64,000 nucleotides of DNA from Prosthecochloris sp. Lineage in GTDB: Bacteria > Bacteroidota > Chlorobiia > Chlorobiales > Chlorobiaceae. Shown here piece after piece: positions 17,815 to 26,072 of this stretch. How positions within the stretch are numbered: the stretch's first letter is position 1; the number at the start of each line of letters is the position of its first letter. The stretch is from positions 1 through 64,000 of the forward strand of contig JADMLA020000039.1 of NCBI GenBank assembly GCA_015482705.2, written 5' to 3'. The notes under the pieces are model-generated. The model saw nothing but the letters and a program-made list of their open reading frames with translations, had not been told where the DNA came from and did not search any database. A program made the position numbers and the translations under genes.

Positions 17815-17958
17815 ATAAGACAGTATCAGTGAAACTCCTTTATAAACATTTTTCATTTGTGCGTAAAGTACTTTAAAAAACAAAGAACTTTACCGACAAT
17901 AAAAGTACTATAGCGGACACCTTCTTCTTCAGGTGAAAAAAATATTACTTTTACCTCT

Positions 17959-18831
17959 ATGGATTTACCCTATACAGAATCCCGAAAAGCTCTCGGTATC
18001 GTCATTACAGGTGGCAGCAGAGGTTTGGGTTATGCACTTGCGCGAGAATTTCTTCTGAAAGGAGATCGCGTCATTATTTCCGGAAGAAATCCTGAGCAAC
18101 TCGAGCGCGCTATAGAATCACTGAAAGCCGAGATTCGAGGATGCGAGATTTATGGAATGAACATGGATGTCGGTAACCCTGAAGAGATCGACTTGTTCAG
18201 TTCCTTCGTCATTACGCGTCTGGGTCAGGTTGATCGATGGATAAACAACGCAGGAACATCGGGTCTGCGCAAAGCTCCTCTTTGGCAACTTCAAGCCTCC
18301 GATATTCTGGAAACTTGCACAACCAACCTGGCAGGCTCAATACTGATGTCGAAGGTAGCCACTGCAATAATGAGTGATCAACCCTGTGAAGACGTACCGT
18401 TGTATCACATATTCAATATGGGCTTTTCTACAGCAGGAGCCAGATTATCCCGGTCAAATATCCCCCACAAAGCCTCGAAACTCGGTGTTGCCGCCGTAAG
18501 CCATTTTCTTTGCAGGGAATTGCATGAACAGAGAATAAGGAGTGTCGGTATACATGAATTGAGCCCCGGTCTGGTTAAAACCGACCTGCTTTTACGCGAC
18601 ACGTCTCCAGAAACACAAGAATTTCTTGATCTGATAGCCGAGTCACCGGAAAAAGTCGCTCGAAAGCTGGTACCGAAAATCAGAGAGGCAAATGGCAGGA
18701 AATCACATATCCGTTATCGATCTCTTGCCGGTATGGGTCTTCACGTGGTAATGCAACTTTTTTCAAAAAAGGTCAGCGACCCGCTGAGAGAAAGGCTTCT
18801 CGATAATGACAGGCAAAATGAAACACTATGA
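17959..18831 (+). CDS. NOL/chlorophyll-b-reductase-like SDR with altered active site
   Basis: A 290-residue short-chain dehydrogenase. TGGSRGLG (17-24) binds NAD(P) and NNAG is at 96-99. Blocks such as WINNAG, HIFNM, ELSPGLVKTDLLL and VARKLVPKIR follow the plant chlorophyll b reductase NOL closely, so the substrate may be a tetrapyrrole. The catalytic YxxxK motif reads H170-K-A-S-K174: Tyr is replaced by His through one base (CAC for TAC). Ser157 and Lys174 remain. Either the enzyme is inactive or altered, or another residue takes over. It follows the chlorosome-type gene after 144 nt and may serve pigment metabolism; that link is inference. Confidence 0.8.
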   Translation: MDLPYTESRKALGIVITGGSRGLGYALAREFLLKGDRVIISGRNPEQLERAIESLKAEIRGCEIYGMNMDVGNPEEIDLFSSFVITRLGQVDRWINNAGTSGLRKAPLWQLQASDILETCTTNLAGSILMSKVATAIMSDQPCEDVPLYHIFNMGFSTAGARLSRSNIPHKASKLGVAAVSHFLCRELHEQRIRSVGIHELSPGLVKTDLLLRDTSPETQEFLDLIAESPEKVARKLVPKIREANGRKSHIRYRSLAGMGLHVVMQLFSKKVSDPLRERLLDNDRQNETL

Positions 18832-18844
18832 GAAAATCAACAGT

Positions 18845-19561
18845 TCAACCGTTTCCAAGATTTTTAGCTGTATGCTTGTAGTAAAGCTCAAAAGACTTCT
18901 GGGAAAGTGCATCCTGCTGGATAAGCTCGAACGTAAGATTTCGAGCAGCTTTGATCCATAATGCTTCAACAGCAGCTTGTGCAACGTCACTGCGATTAAT
19001 TTTACCGGTCTCTATCCTATCTCCCGTATCGAATAACATCGAATGCTGGAGCGGTTCGTCCTCATCGATCAACCCTCCGGGCCTTAGAATGGTATAACTA
19101 TATCCCTTCTCTCCATACAGTCTTCGAACCTCGTTTTCCCCTTCGAGCTTCATGGTCAATACGTTTCCATATTTATTCAACGGATGATCGGGTTTTGTAA
19201 CAGCCAGTGAACTAACAAGAATAAACTGCCTTACACCATACTCTTTTGATCGCTGCGCGATCCGTATAACACCATCTCTATCGATAGCAGAAGGGGGCAA
19301 CTCATCGGGATCCATAACATTTCCTCCGATAGTACAGATGACAGCATCGGCGTTGTTCACCGCTGCATCTATCTCATATTCATTTTCAATACTTCCGATT
19401 GTTATTCGATCGACAATCTCCGGACCGAATATTTCAAGAGCTTTTTCTCCTGAACGCACGAAAAGACGATAGTCTATACCATAATGCTCCAGGCGTTTGA
19501 CCACCCATTGACCTGTTCTTCCGGTAGCTCCTGCAACCAAAACTGTTCCCGAGTATCGCAT
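18845..19561 (-). CDS. NAD(P)-binding atypical SDR (epimerase-like)
   Basis: A 238-residue protein of the NAD(P)H-binding SDR-a5 type. The nucleotide motif is VAGATGRTG (9-17). Further blocks are AVICTIGG, FILVSSLAV and YTILRPGGL. The ATG at 19561 starts right before the Rossmann strand; the frame stays open for another 67 codons upstream, but that stretch is non-family and overlaps a repeated intergenic element. Relatives in phototrophs act in pigment or photosystem assembly (HCF173/Tic62 type) or as general reductases; the role here is unknown. It converges with the NOL-like gene, 13 nt apart. Confidence 0.8.
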   Translation of the reverse strand: MRYSGTVLVAGATGRTGQWVVKRLEHYGIDYRLFVRSGEKALEIFGPEIVDRITIGSIENEYEIDAAVNNADAVICTIGGNVMDPDELPPSAIDRDGVIRIAQRSKEYGVRQFILVSSLAVTKPDHPLNKYGNVLTMKLEGENEVRRLYGEKGYSYTILRPGGLIDEDEPLQHSMLFDTGDRIETGKINRSDVAQAAVEALWIKAARNLTFELIQQDALSQKSFELYYKHTAKNLGNG

Positions 19562-19724
19562 ATGCTTGAAGTCAAAATTCAAAAGGTTAAAGCCAACAAC
19601 ATGATGCTGCCTAAAAGCTGCTGTGCGCTCGACGCGGAGTATAAATAGCTTTTCACAGCCATCAAACACGACGTTCCAAAATACCGTTGTGAGCATTCCG
19701 AGAACAAGGTGGACAGAGCACAGG

Positions 19725-19782
19725 AACCGGAGTGTACAACTTAAAACACATGAGGATTCCAAGCATTGCCCAACGAAGCTAT
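19725..19782 (-). repeat. Diverged intergenic element, copy 3 (inverted)
   Basis: Read on the minus strand this has CTTCGTTG (19778-19771), GGAATCCTCATGT and TTGTACACTCCGGTT (ending 19725). It matches the copy at 15309-15367 in the same order and similar spacing. Weak similarity continues downstream into the open frame before the SDR gene (peptide CTLRFL...LTTV). Confidence 0.42.
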
Positions 19783-19802
19783 TGGGATGCGCAACAGGTA
19801 TA

Positions 19803-20381
19803 TTAACCGAAAAGAGAGAACTTTACATTCAGTGCCATGGTCAAATCCACCAAACCATGCAGTACGAAAACCGACGGTAAATCACGGTACCAGAAAAAAC
19901 TCAAGGCCCAGCTCCCTGCAATCAAAATCTGGGTCGGCATGAACAAGGGTTTGAAGGGACTCGCCTGGTTGACATGCTCGGGCAACAATTCAATCCAGAA
20001 CAATCCGTGAATCAGCCCGCTGTAAACCATAAAAAAAACAAAACCTCCGATGAAAAGCGCCAAAGAATTTTTGGTTGCAAAACCGACAAGCCTTTCACCG
20101 ACGACAAACACAGCATAGAACATAAACGTTTCAGCGATACCATTACCTACGGTGAACAGTATAACCGAGGCAATATCCAGTGAACGTCCCCCGTCAAATG
20201 TCGAGTTGGAATAAACATATGCGTTAAATCCGACAATCAACAACGAAGCCCCGAGCAGGAGAATGCGTCGCGTATCGAAATCTCTATTGAAAGTAAAGGT
20301 TTCTTTTCGAAAGAAAGCCAGTCCTATAATAATGGCAATGAACCAGTAGGTGAAAATTTTCATAGGTACAGACCATTCCAT
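19803..20381 (-). CDS. CPBP-like multi-pass membrane protein
   Basis: A 192-residue protein with about six hydrophobic segments. The pattern GNGIAETFMFYAVF, YSGLIHGLFW and FVLHGLVDL places a Glu and two His residues as in CPBP (CAAX protease/bacteriocin-processing) membrane proteins, but the usual double Glu with Arg (EExxxR) is reduced to a single Glu, so peptidase activity is doubtful. Met7 (20363) is an alternative start. It lies upstream of the SDR gene on the same strand with a 241-nt gap. Confidence 0.55.
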   Translation of the reverse strand: MEWSVPMKIFTYWFIAIIIGLAFFRKETFTFNRDFDTRRILLLGASLLIVGFNAYVYSNSTFDGGRSLDIASVILFTVGNGIAETFMFYAVFVVGERLVGFATKNSLALFIGGFVFFMVYSGLIHGLFWIELLPEHVNQASPFKPLFMPTQILIAGSWALSFFWYRDLPSVFVLHGLVDLTMALNVKFSLFG

Positions 20382-20485
20382 AACGTCTTTGGATTTAATT
20401 GATTATCAAATAACAAATAAGGTTACAAGAAAGAAAATCTTCTTCAAGGTTTAAGGCGCGTTTCACAAGCCGTGCCGAATTTGTC

Positions 20486-21337
20486 TCAAACACTGTCTGC
20501 AGCATGGTAAGAACTCCTTACATATGGCCCCGACTGTACGTTTGTGAATCCAGCATTCAGCGCATATTTCCTGTAATTATCGAATTTCTCTGGCGTTATG
20601 TACGAATGAACAGGGAAGTGACGTAAAGAAGGCTGGAGATACTGCCCGATGGTAAGATGATTGCATCCTATCCCGACAAGATCATCCAATACTTTTTTAA
20701 CCTGTTGTTCCGTTTCCCCCATTCCAACCATCAGTCCCGATTTGGTTCTGAGATCATATGCTTGTTTTGCAATTCTCAGTACTTCCAGGGATCGAAAATA
20801 GTCGGCCTGCGGCCTTACCGAATCATATAAGTCGGGAACTGTTTCGACATTGTGGTTCAGAACATCAGGCTTCAACCTCATAACCCTGTCAAGATCCTCG
20901 CTGATACCCTCAAAATCAGGAATAAGGCATTCGATGGTTACATTCGGATTTTCCTCTCTGACAGCCTTGATGGTTTCCGCCCAAGCAGAAGAACCTCCAT
21001 CAGGAAGATCATCACGGGTAACACTTGTCAAAACAACATGGTTCAACTGCATTTTCGTTACTGCACGAGCTATTTTTCGAGGCTCATCGATCGAAGGGAA
21101 GGGAAGTTGTGCTGTCGTCGTGGTTATTGCACAAAAACGACAACTTCTGGTACAGGTATCCCCCAACAACAGAAACGTAGCCGTACCTGACGACCAACAT
21201 TCCTGCAGGTTCGGACACAACGCCGATCGACAGACCGTATTGAGCCCGTACTCTCCAATCAGCTTTTTCGTTGCAGCAAAATGCTCAGTCCCCGAAAGCC
21301 TTACCTTCAACCACTCCGGTTTTTTCAGAATTTTCAT
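20486..21337 (-). CDS. lipA: Lipoyl synthase
   Basis: A 283-residue radical SAM enzyme that inserts two sulfur atoms into protein-bound octanoyl groups to make lipoate. Both cluster motifs are intact: the auxiliary C-x4-C-x5-C (CRSALCPNLQEC) and the AdoMet motif C-x3-C-x2-C (CTRSCRFC). The typical C-terminal serine motif (VRSSYHA) is present. MKILKKPEWLKVRL is the standard start; the eight residues upstream in frame are not. It is divergent from the carbonic anhydrase gene. Confidence 0.96.
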   Translation of the reverse strand: MKILKKPEWLKVRLSGTEHFAATKKLIGEYGLNTVCRSALCPNLQECWSSGTATFLLLGDTCTRSCRFCAITTTTAQLPFPSIDEPRKIARAVTKMQLNHVVLTSVTRDDLPDGGSSAWAETIKAVREENPNVTIECLIPDFEGISEDLDRVMRLKPDVLNHNVETVPDLYDSVRPQADYFRSLEVLRIAKQAYDLRTKSGLMVGMGETEQQVKKVLDDLVGIGCNHLTIGQYLQPSLRHFPVHSYITPEKFDNYRKYALNAGFTNVQSGPYVRSSYHAADSV

Positions 21338-21465
21338 ACCAAAACATACGTTACAGAACATCCTTAAAAACCAGAATATATGAAAGATACCGCCGTTTTT
21401 CCGTACTTTTCAGGGAAAGTTTTGTGCACTTTTTGACAAAAAATCATTACCAAGCCATACATACT

Positions 21466-22089
21466 ATGAGAGTTCTGAAAAATCTTTTCGAACAAAACAG
21501 GGAATGGGCGGAAAAAGTCAAAGAATCAGATCCCGATTTTTTTATGAAGCTTTCAAAACAGCAAAGTCCGGAATATTTGTGGATAGGCTGTTCGGACAGT
21601 CGTGTCCCTTCAAACCAGATTGTCGGCATGCTGCCAGGAGAAATCTTCGTTCATCGCAACATCGCCAACGTTGTGGTTCCCTCGGATCTGAATTGTCTCT
21701 CCGTTATTCAATATGCGGTAGAAGTGTTGAAGATAAAACATATCATTGTTTGTGGACACTATGGGTGCGGTGGCGTGAAGGCTGCTATGGAAAACAGGGA
21801 ACACGGACTGATCGACAACTGGCTCGAACATATCAGGGACGTCTATCGAACACACAGCGAAAAAATAGATGCAATCGATGATGAAAACAAAAAGCTGGAC
21901 AAGATGTGTGAGCTTAACGTTATCGAACAGGTAATCAACGTCTGTAACACGACTACGGTTCGAAACGCGTGGAAATCAGGGCAGGAATTGGCAGTTCATG
22001 GATGGATATACGGTATTGAAGACGGAATTCTGCAAGATCTGGATATCTGTGTTACCGGTCTCGAAGAAATTCCCGGTAACAACGGTTAA
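21466..22089 (+). CDS. Beta-class carbonic anhydrase
   Basis: A 207-residue cytoplasmic zinc enzyme converting CO2 to bicarbonate, relevant to carbon fixation by the reductive TCA cycle. Zinc ligands are C42, H98 and C101; the D44-R46 dyad (CSDSR) is intact. Sequence blocks GEIFVHRNIANVV and CGHYGCGGVKAA are characteristic of the bacterial group with short chains. The start at ATG 21466 gives the family N-terminus (MRVLKNLFEQNREWA); the frame upstream overlaps lipA on the other strand. Confidence 0.95.
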   Translation: MRVLKNLFEQNREWAEKVKESDPDFFMKLSKQQSPEYLWIGCSDSRVPSNQIVGMLPGEIFVHRNIANVVVPSDLNCLSVIQYAVEVLKIKHIIVCGHYGCGGVKAAMENREHGLIDNWLEHIRDVYRTHSEKIDAIDDENKKLDKMCELNVIEQVINVCNTTTVRNAWKSGQELAVHGWIYGIEDGILQDLDICVTGLEEIPGNNG

Positions 22090-22093
22090 AATA

Positions 22094-22127
22094 AATCCCC
22101 ATTCGATCATTCTATCGAATGGGGATT
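22094..22127 (-). terminator. Strong hairpin terminator between convergent genes
   Basis: AATCCCCATTCGAT (22094-22107) and ATCGAATGGGGATT (22114-22127) are a perfect 14-bp stem with a 6-nt loop. On the minus strand it is followed by TTTATTTT, so it terminates the Spy/CpxP-like gene; on the plus strand it sits right after the carbonic anhydrase stop and may also stop that transcript. Confidence 0.8.
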
Positions 22128-22141
22128 ACACCGTTTCCGTT

Positions 22142-22609
22142 CTATCGTCTTTTACCTCCCGGTTTCATTCCCCGCATCATGCCGAATTCCAAACGATGAG
22201 CATCCATAATCTTTCTTTGATCATCGTTCAAAACACTTCGCAGGTAAACAATCGATTTTATCCGTTCGGCCGTCATTTGTCCATGAATATCCCCGACTTT
22301 TCTTGACATTGCTTCTATCGACTGCATATCGGGATTGTTACGGTTAGCTGCCTCCGCAAGATCAACCTGCAGCAACTGCAGCTGTGATTGCAGATTGATC
22401 ATGGTTTTTCGCTTCTCAACCTTTTTCTTCTCGAGCAGGTCAATCTGCTTGGCAGACAGATTCAGGTCATTCATGACTTGCGGTCCGGCAGCCATCAAAC
22501 CGGGCCCTCCTTTAGGAGGAGCGCCATATGGTTTAGCCTGAACAACCGATAATGGTAAAACAATAGCGACAAGAACTGCCGTGAATAGAATTTTCCTAAC
22601 ATGAAACAC
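22142..22609 (-). CDS. Spy/CpxP-like periplasmic protein
   Basis: A 155-residue protein with a cleavable signal peptide (residues 1-25, cut after VVQA). The mature part is helical, highly charged and Gln-rich, with LNLSAKQIDLLEKKKVE and an LNDDQRKIMD motif equivalent to the LTxxQ repeats of the Spy/CpxP/ZraP group. Those act as periplasmic chaperones or metal sensors. It follows the ECF sigma/anti-sigma pair on the same strand after about 70 nt, so the trio may be one envelope-stress regulon. Confidence 0.75.
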   Translation of the reverse strand: MFHVRKILFTAVLVAIVLPLSVVQAKPYGAPPKGGPGLMAAGPQVMNDLNLSAKQIDLLEKKKVEKRKTMINLQSQLQLLQVDLAEAANRNNPDMQSIEAMSRKVGDIHGQMTAERIKSIVYLRSVLNDDQRKIMDAHRLEFGMMRGMKPGGKRR

Positions 22610-22677
22610 CGTTTCCCTCCTTTTTTCAGATTTATCAAAATACGCAGACAGTTGTGATTAAAAATATCCTGGTCTCT

Positions 22678-23163
22678 TTACTCAATGAGATACTCGCTTA
22701 CCGCATCTGATACTCCGTAATGTTCATAATTGAATTCAGCGTTGTACATGGTATAATTATAGTCGTTTTCCAAACCCGCGGCTTCGAGATCCTCTGCATA
22801 TGCTTCGAGAACTTCAAGTCGCGTCATATCGCTGCCGGTACCCGAAAAAAACATGGGGCTGATGACAACGGCTAGAAATACCGCTGCTGCCGCCAAAACC
22901 GGTACCCCTATTTTCATTACCTTGAGATTATTGCCGCTTTTTCCGTCTAAACCAGAAGAAACAACACGTTCAACCAGTTCTCCAGCGGTCAACCTTTCAG
23001 AAGCTCCAGCCTTCAGTGCCTCCACTGCAACCGAATAATGCTCGGCTTCCTGTCGACAATGAGCACATCCCGAAAGATGATCCTCCAGTTCTTTTCTCTT
23101 GTTTTCGGAAACAAAACCAAGAGCCATTTCAGCAATTACATGTTCCGCCTCAGTACACTTCAT
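22678..23163 (-). CDS. Anti-sigma factor with zinc-finger and membrane helix
   Basis: A 161-residue protein. The N-terminal zf-HC2 domain has the zinc motif H-x3-C-x2-C (HLSGCAHC, residues 29-36) that holds ECF sigma factors. One membrane helix follows (about residues 86-104), and the C-terminal part faces the periplasm as a sensor. Its start overlaps the sigma gene's end by 14 nt, as usual for a sigma/anti-sigma pair. Confidence 0.85.
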   Translation of the reverse strand: MKCTEAEHVIAEMALGFVSENKRKELEDHLSGCAHCRQEAEHYSVAVEALKAGASERLTAGELVERVVSSGLDGKSGNNLKVMKIGVPVLAAAAVFLAVVISPMFFSGTGSDMTRLEVLEAYAEDLEAAGLENDYNYTMYNAEFNYEHYGVSDAVSEYLIE

Positions 23164-23701
23164 TGAGCCCTCCTACTTTTACATAGGCTTCTTTAAAAGC
23201 CATCAATCCTCTTCGTAAACGGGTCTTCACAGTTCCAAGTGAAATACCCAACGTTTGTGCAATTTCATGAAGCTGCATATCGGCTTCAAAGCGTAACGCA
23301 AGACACTCTCGATACTTTGGTTTCAACTTCTGCAGTGCATACCTGACCAGATCCTCTTTTTCACTCTGCATGAAACTCCGTTCAGCTGTTTCCTCGACCA
23401 TTTCTACCGGCATGGATTCACTCCTCGGCACTTCACGCCTCTTTCTTAAACGCTGCCTACCGAGATTCAAAGCAAGTTTATAAAACCAGGGTTCAAAGGG
23501 CCTTTCGGGATCATACTTCTGTCGTTTTTCATACGCGTGTACAAACACATCCTGACTGTAATCCTTTGCATCCTCAACTGTACCCATAAGCTTGAGACCA
23601 ATCCCGAATACAGAACCCTGGTAATTCTCGATAATTTCTTCAAGAGCCTCCAGGTCTCCGTCATGAAATCTCTGTGTGGTGTCTCGATCGATTCCTGTCA
23701 T
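23150..23701 (-). CDS. ECF-type RNA polymerase sigma factor
   Basis: A 183-residue sigma-70 family protein with regions sigma2 (QDVFVHAYEKRQKYDPERPFEPWFYKLALN) and sigma4 (ALRFEADMQLHEIAQTLGISLGTVKTRLRRGL, a helix-turn-helix). It would direct RNA polymerase to stress promoters when released from its membrane anti-sigma partner, whose gene overlaps the 3' end. ATG 23701 is chosen over the in-frame GTG at 23734. Its target promoters cannot be read from this window. Confidence 0.9.
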   Translation of the reverse strand: MTGIDRDTTQRFHDGDLEALEEIIENYQGSVFGIGLKLMGTVEDAKDYSQDVFVHAYEKRQKYDPERPFEPWFYKLALNLGRQRLRKRREVPRSESMPVEMVEETAERSFMQSEKEDLVRYALQKLKPKYRECLALRFEADMQLHEIAQTLGISLGTVKTRLRRGLMAFKEAYVKVGGLNEVY

Positions 23702-24146
23702 CGGCTCTTTTATAGTTTCTATGCACGAGGACACAGAAAGGTTTCAATTTTTTTTCAAGGCTCCGTCTATCAATTTCCATGCTACTGAACAATGAATCCA
23801 GATACACAAATCATTAAAAGCACCTTCGAGACTTTAGACGTCATCAATAGGAAAGATTGTTCGTTGGAATAACCAAGGGGTGTTGCCGGGATAAAAGAGA
23901 GAAGTAGAGGTGATGAAAATATCAGGAAAACAGGAAAGTAGCTGACCTCATTTTTTAACTAGAGTGTATCATATCAGGCTCTGCTTCGGTCAAAGCTGTT
24001 TTTATCAGGATTTCTGATATTTTTGTTACAGCCATCGATGTTTTTCAAAACATCCGTGGAACGAGAGGCTCATCGGTTCAAAAGGGGAGCGAGAAAATGA
24101 ACTATATCATTATTTTTATATAATTTAAAGTAAAAATACGCTTCGA
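23702..24146. other. Gene-free stretch with a weak terminator-like hairpin
   Basis: No coding frame looks real here. TATCAG (24003-24008)/CTGATA (24014-24019) followed by TTTTT is a weak terminator-like hairpin on the plus strand, although no gene is visible before it; a short transcript in this gap is possible. Confidence 0.3.
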
Positions 24147-24554
24147 ATGAACGTTACAATTAAAGAAATTAAAGATATACCTCTGGAGTCCATTCTTGAA
24201 CTCTATACACTCAACAAATGGTCCTCAGCGAAGAAACCAAACACTCTCTATCAAGCCTTGATCCATTCAGATACACTCATTTCTGCCTGGGTAGACAAAA
24301 AACTGGTAGGCATCGCGAACGCAATCACCGATGGCTATCTTGTCGTTTACTACCCACATTTACTTATACACCCGGATTACCAAGGCAAAGGCATAGGCAC
24401 ACAAATAATGGAAGCCATGCAACACATTTATGGCAACTTTCACCAGCAAATGTTGACGGCAGATGAAAAAGCAATCGAGTTTTACAAAAAATGTGGATTC
24501 GAAAAAGCCGGTAAAACTGAATCAATGTGGATCTACCAAGGAAAAGATCATTGA
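24147..24554 (+). CDS. GNAT family N-acetyltransferase
   Basis: A compact 135-residue single-domain GNAT protein. The acetyl-CoA pyrophosphate-binding loop reads HPDYQGKGIGTQIM (Q/R-x2-G-x-G), and the C-terminal block AIEFYKKCGFEKAGKTESMWIY is typical. Substrate unknown. Weak A/T-rich upstream region without a clear ribosome-binding site. Confidence 0.88.
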   Translation: MNVTIKEIKDIPLESILELYTLNKWSSAKKPNTLYQALIHSDTLISAWVDKKLVGIANAITDGYLVVYYPHLLIHPDYQGKGIGTQIMEAMQHIYGNFHQQMLTADEKAIEFYKKCGFEKAGKTESMWIYQGKDH

Positions 24555-24599
24555 GGACACCCACTCAAACATGCCGGAAAAATCTGTCTTATAACACTT

Positions 24600-24633
24600 A
24601 ATTATGTAAAGCTATCGTATAGTTTACATAATT
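24600..24633. promoter_or_regulatory. 11-bp inverted repeat upstream of the acetolactate decarboxylase gene
   Basis: AATTATGTAAA (24600-24610) and TTTACATAATT (24623-24633) are perfect inverted arms separated by 12 nt. The site is 87 nt before the budA-like start and resembles a dimeric repressor or activator site; the binding protein is unknown. Confidence 0.45.
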
Positions 24634-24719
24634 TATATTATACAACAAAACCACAACCGAAAGAAGTTTGGGATATGTACTTCTTATCAAACCCCTCTTC
24701 CTTGTTCTTTTGAGTGGTA

Positions 24720-25544
24720 ATGAAAATAACACACATGAAGAACGAAAGCGCTTTTGTTCATTTTCTTCACACGCTGCATCTCCATCGAGATCAATCACAT
24801 GGCGGACATACACGTATAGATGAAAATGATCATCATGGAGCCTATGAAATCTTTCAGGTCTCTACCGTCAACGCATTGGTCGAAGGCCTATACGATGGAG
24901 AAATGACTTATGGTGATCTTAGAAAACATGGAGACTTCGGAATCGGTACGTTCAATGCTCTCGATGGCGAGATGATAGCTTTCGACGGGAATTTTCGTCA
25001 GATAAAAGGTGACGGCCGTGTAAACAGCGTTGATGATCGAATGAAAACACCATTCGCCGTTGTTCAGTTCTTCAAGCCGAATCTTTCTCTTGAAATCAAC
25101 GAATGCAAGACGTTTGAAGAATTGGCCCAGAAGTGCGACTCGGTGTCATCGGGAAAAAACTGTTTTTATACCATCAGGATCGACGGTTTTTTCAGTTTCA
25201 TGAAAACACGGAGCGTTCATCGACAGATCCGGCCATACAAACCGCTCAACGAGGTAACCCTCCTTCAAAAGGAGTTCGAATTCGAAAATGTCGAAGGAAC
25301 GATTGCTGGCTTTTGCTTTCCCGATTTTACCCAAGGGTTGAATGTACCGGGTTATCATCTTCACTTTCTTTCACACGACCATCTATCAGGTGGTCATATT
25401 CTCGATTGCACCATAATGAGAGGAAAACTCTTCATCGATCACACCTCGAACTTTCATATGGAACTCCCCCGTAAAAAAGATTTTCTTGAAGCGAATCTTG
25501 CCAAAGACTCGAGAAATGCTATCGATCAAGCGGAAAAACAATAG
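24720..25544 (+). CDS. budA: Alpha-acetolactate decarboxylase
   Basis: A 274-residue enzyme that decarboxylates 2-acetolactate to acetoin, diverting it from valine/leucine synthesis. Family blocks are clear: ALVEGLYDGEMTYGDLRKHGDFGIGTFNALDGEM, FDGNFRQ, and the metal site GYHLHFLSHDHLSGGHILD with three His ligands. ATG 24720 has GAG at suitable distance; a GTG at 24714 is also in frame. No acetolactate synthase or butanediol dehydrogenase gene is adjacent, so the enzyme may balance branched-chain amino acid synthesis rather than ferment. An inverted repeat lies upstream. Confidence 0.93.
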   Translation: MKITHMKNESAFVHFLHTLHLHRDQSHGGHTRIDENDHHGAYEIFQVSTVNALVEGLYDGEMTYGDLRKHGDFGIGTFNALDGEMIAFDGNFRQIKGDGRVNSVDDRMKTPFAVVQFFKPNLSLEINECKTFEELAQKCDSVSSGKNCFYTIRIDGFFSFMKTRSVHRQIRPYKPLNEVTLLQKEFEFENVEGTIAGFCFPDFTQGLNVPGYHLHFLSHDHLSGGHILDCTIMRGKLFIDHTSNFHMELPRKKDFLEANLAKDSRNAIDQAEKQ

Positions 25545-25548
25545 AATT

Positions 25549-25899
25549 TTATAATAGTTTAGGGTTGTTTTTATGGCGGTCTTTATCACGCAGAGTTTTT
25601 TTCTCGAGGTTTCTCTTAATGGCCTGTGTCAAGTCCACCCCAGTTTGGTTGGCAAGGCAGCAGACAACAAAAAAGACATCAGCTAATTCATCACCCAAGT
25701 CAGATGTATCATCCCCGGGTTTGTAACTCTGATCCCCATAGTTCCGTGTCATGATCCGAGCCACCTCCCCGACTTCTTCCATCAGTATGCCGAGATTGGT
25801 CAGCTCACTGAAATAACGAACCCCCGTTGTTTTTATCCACTCATCTACAAGCTCCTGATAACCACTTACGGTTAATTCTTCCAATCCATCTTTTTTCAC
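25549..25899 (-). CDS. MazG-like nucleotide pyrophosphohydrolase
   Basis: A 116-residue all-alpha NTP pyrophosphatase of the short MazG type. Metal-binding helices carry E-E-x2-E (MEEVGEVARI) and E-x2-D (GDELADVFF). Such enzymes hydrolyse aberrant or excess nucleotides. GGGAGG is 9 nt before a GTG at 25899, whereas it touches the upstream ATG at 25908 directly, so the GTG is preferred. It converges with budA, stops 4 nt apart, without a terminator. Confidence 0.87.
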   Translation of the reverse strand: MKKDGLEELTVSGYQELVDEWIKTTGVRYFSELTNLGILMEEVGEVARIMTRNYGDQSYKPGDDTSDLGDELADVFFVVCCLANQTGVDLTQAIKRNLEKKTLRDKDRHKNNPKLL

Positions 25900-26072
25900 A
25901 AGCCACATCCTCCCAAAAAGTTCTCTTTTAGCGCTCCCAAGCCTTTATTCAATGAAAAATACTCTTGAAAAAAAACATAGAAATTCGTTATGGTTCAATT
26001 CTGAGCGATATGCCGATTCCCATGGAAAAAAAGTCTCTGCTCATCGAGCACACCCCCTTCTTTCTGCCCTAT

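Noticed and set aside
19562..19762. A 67-residue N-terminal extension of the SDR-type protein at 18.8 kb
   Set aside because: The family N-terminus begins at the ATG at 19561, and the extension contains a repeated intergenic element; it is more likely noncoding or a decayed fragment.
19803..20381. Calling this protein an active CAAX-type protease
   Set aside because: The double Glu and Arg of the active site are not conserved, so only a CPBP-like fold is claimed.
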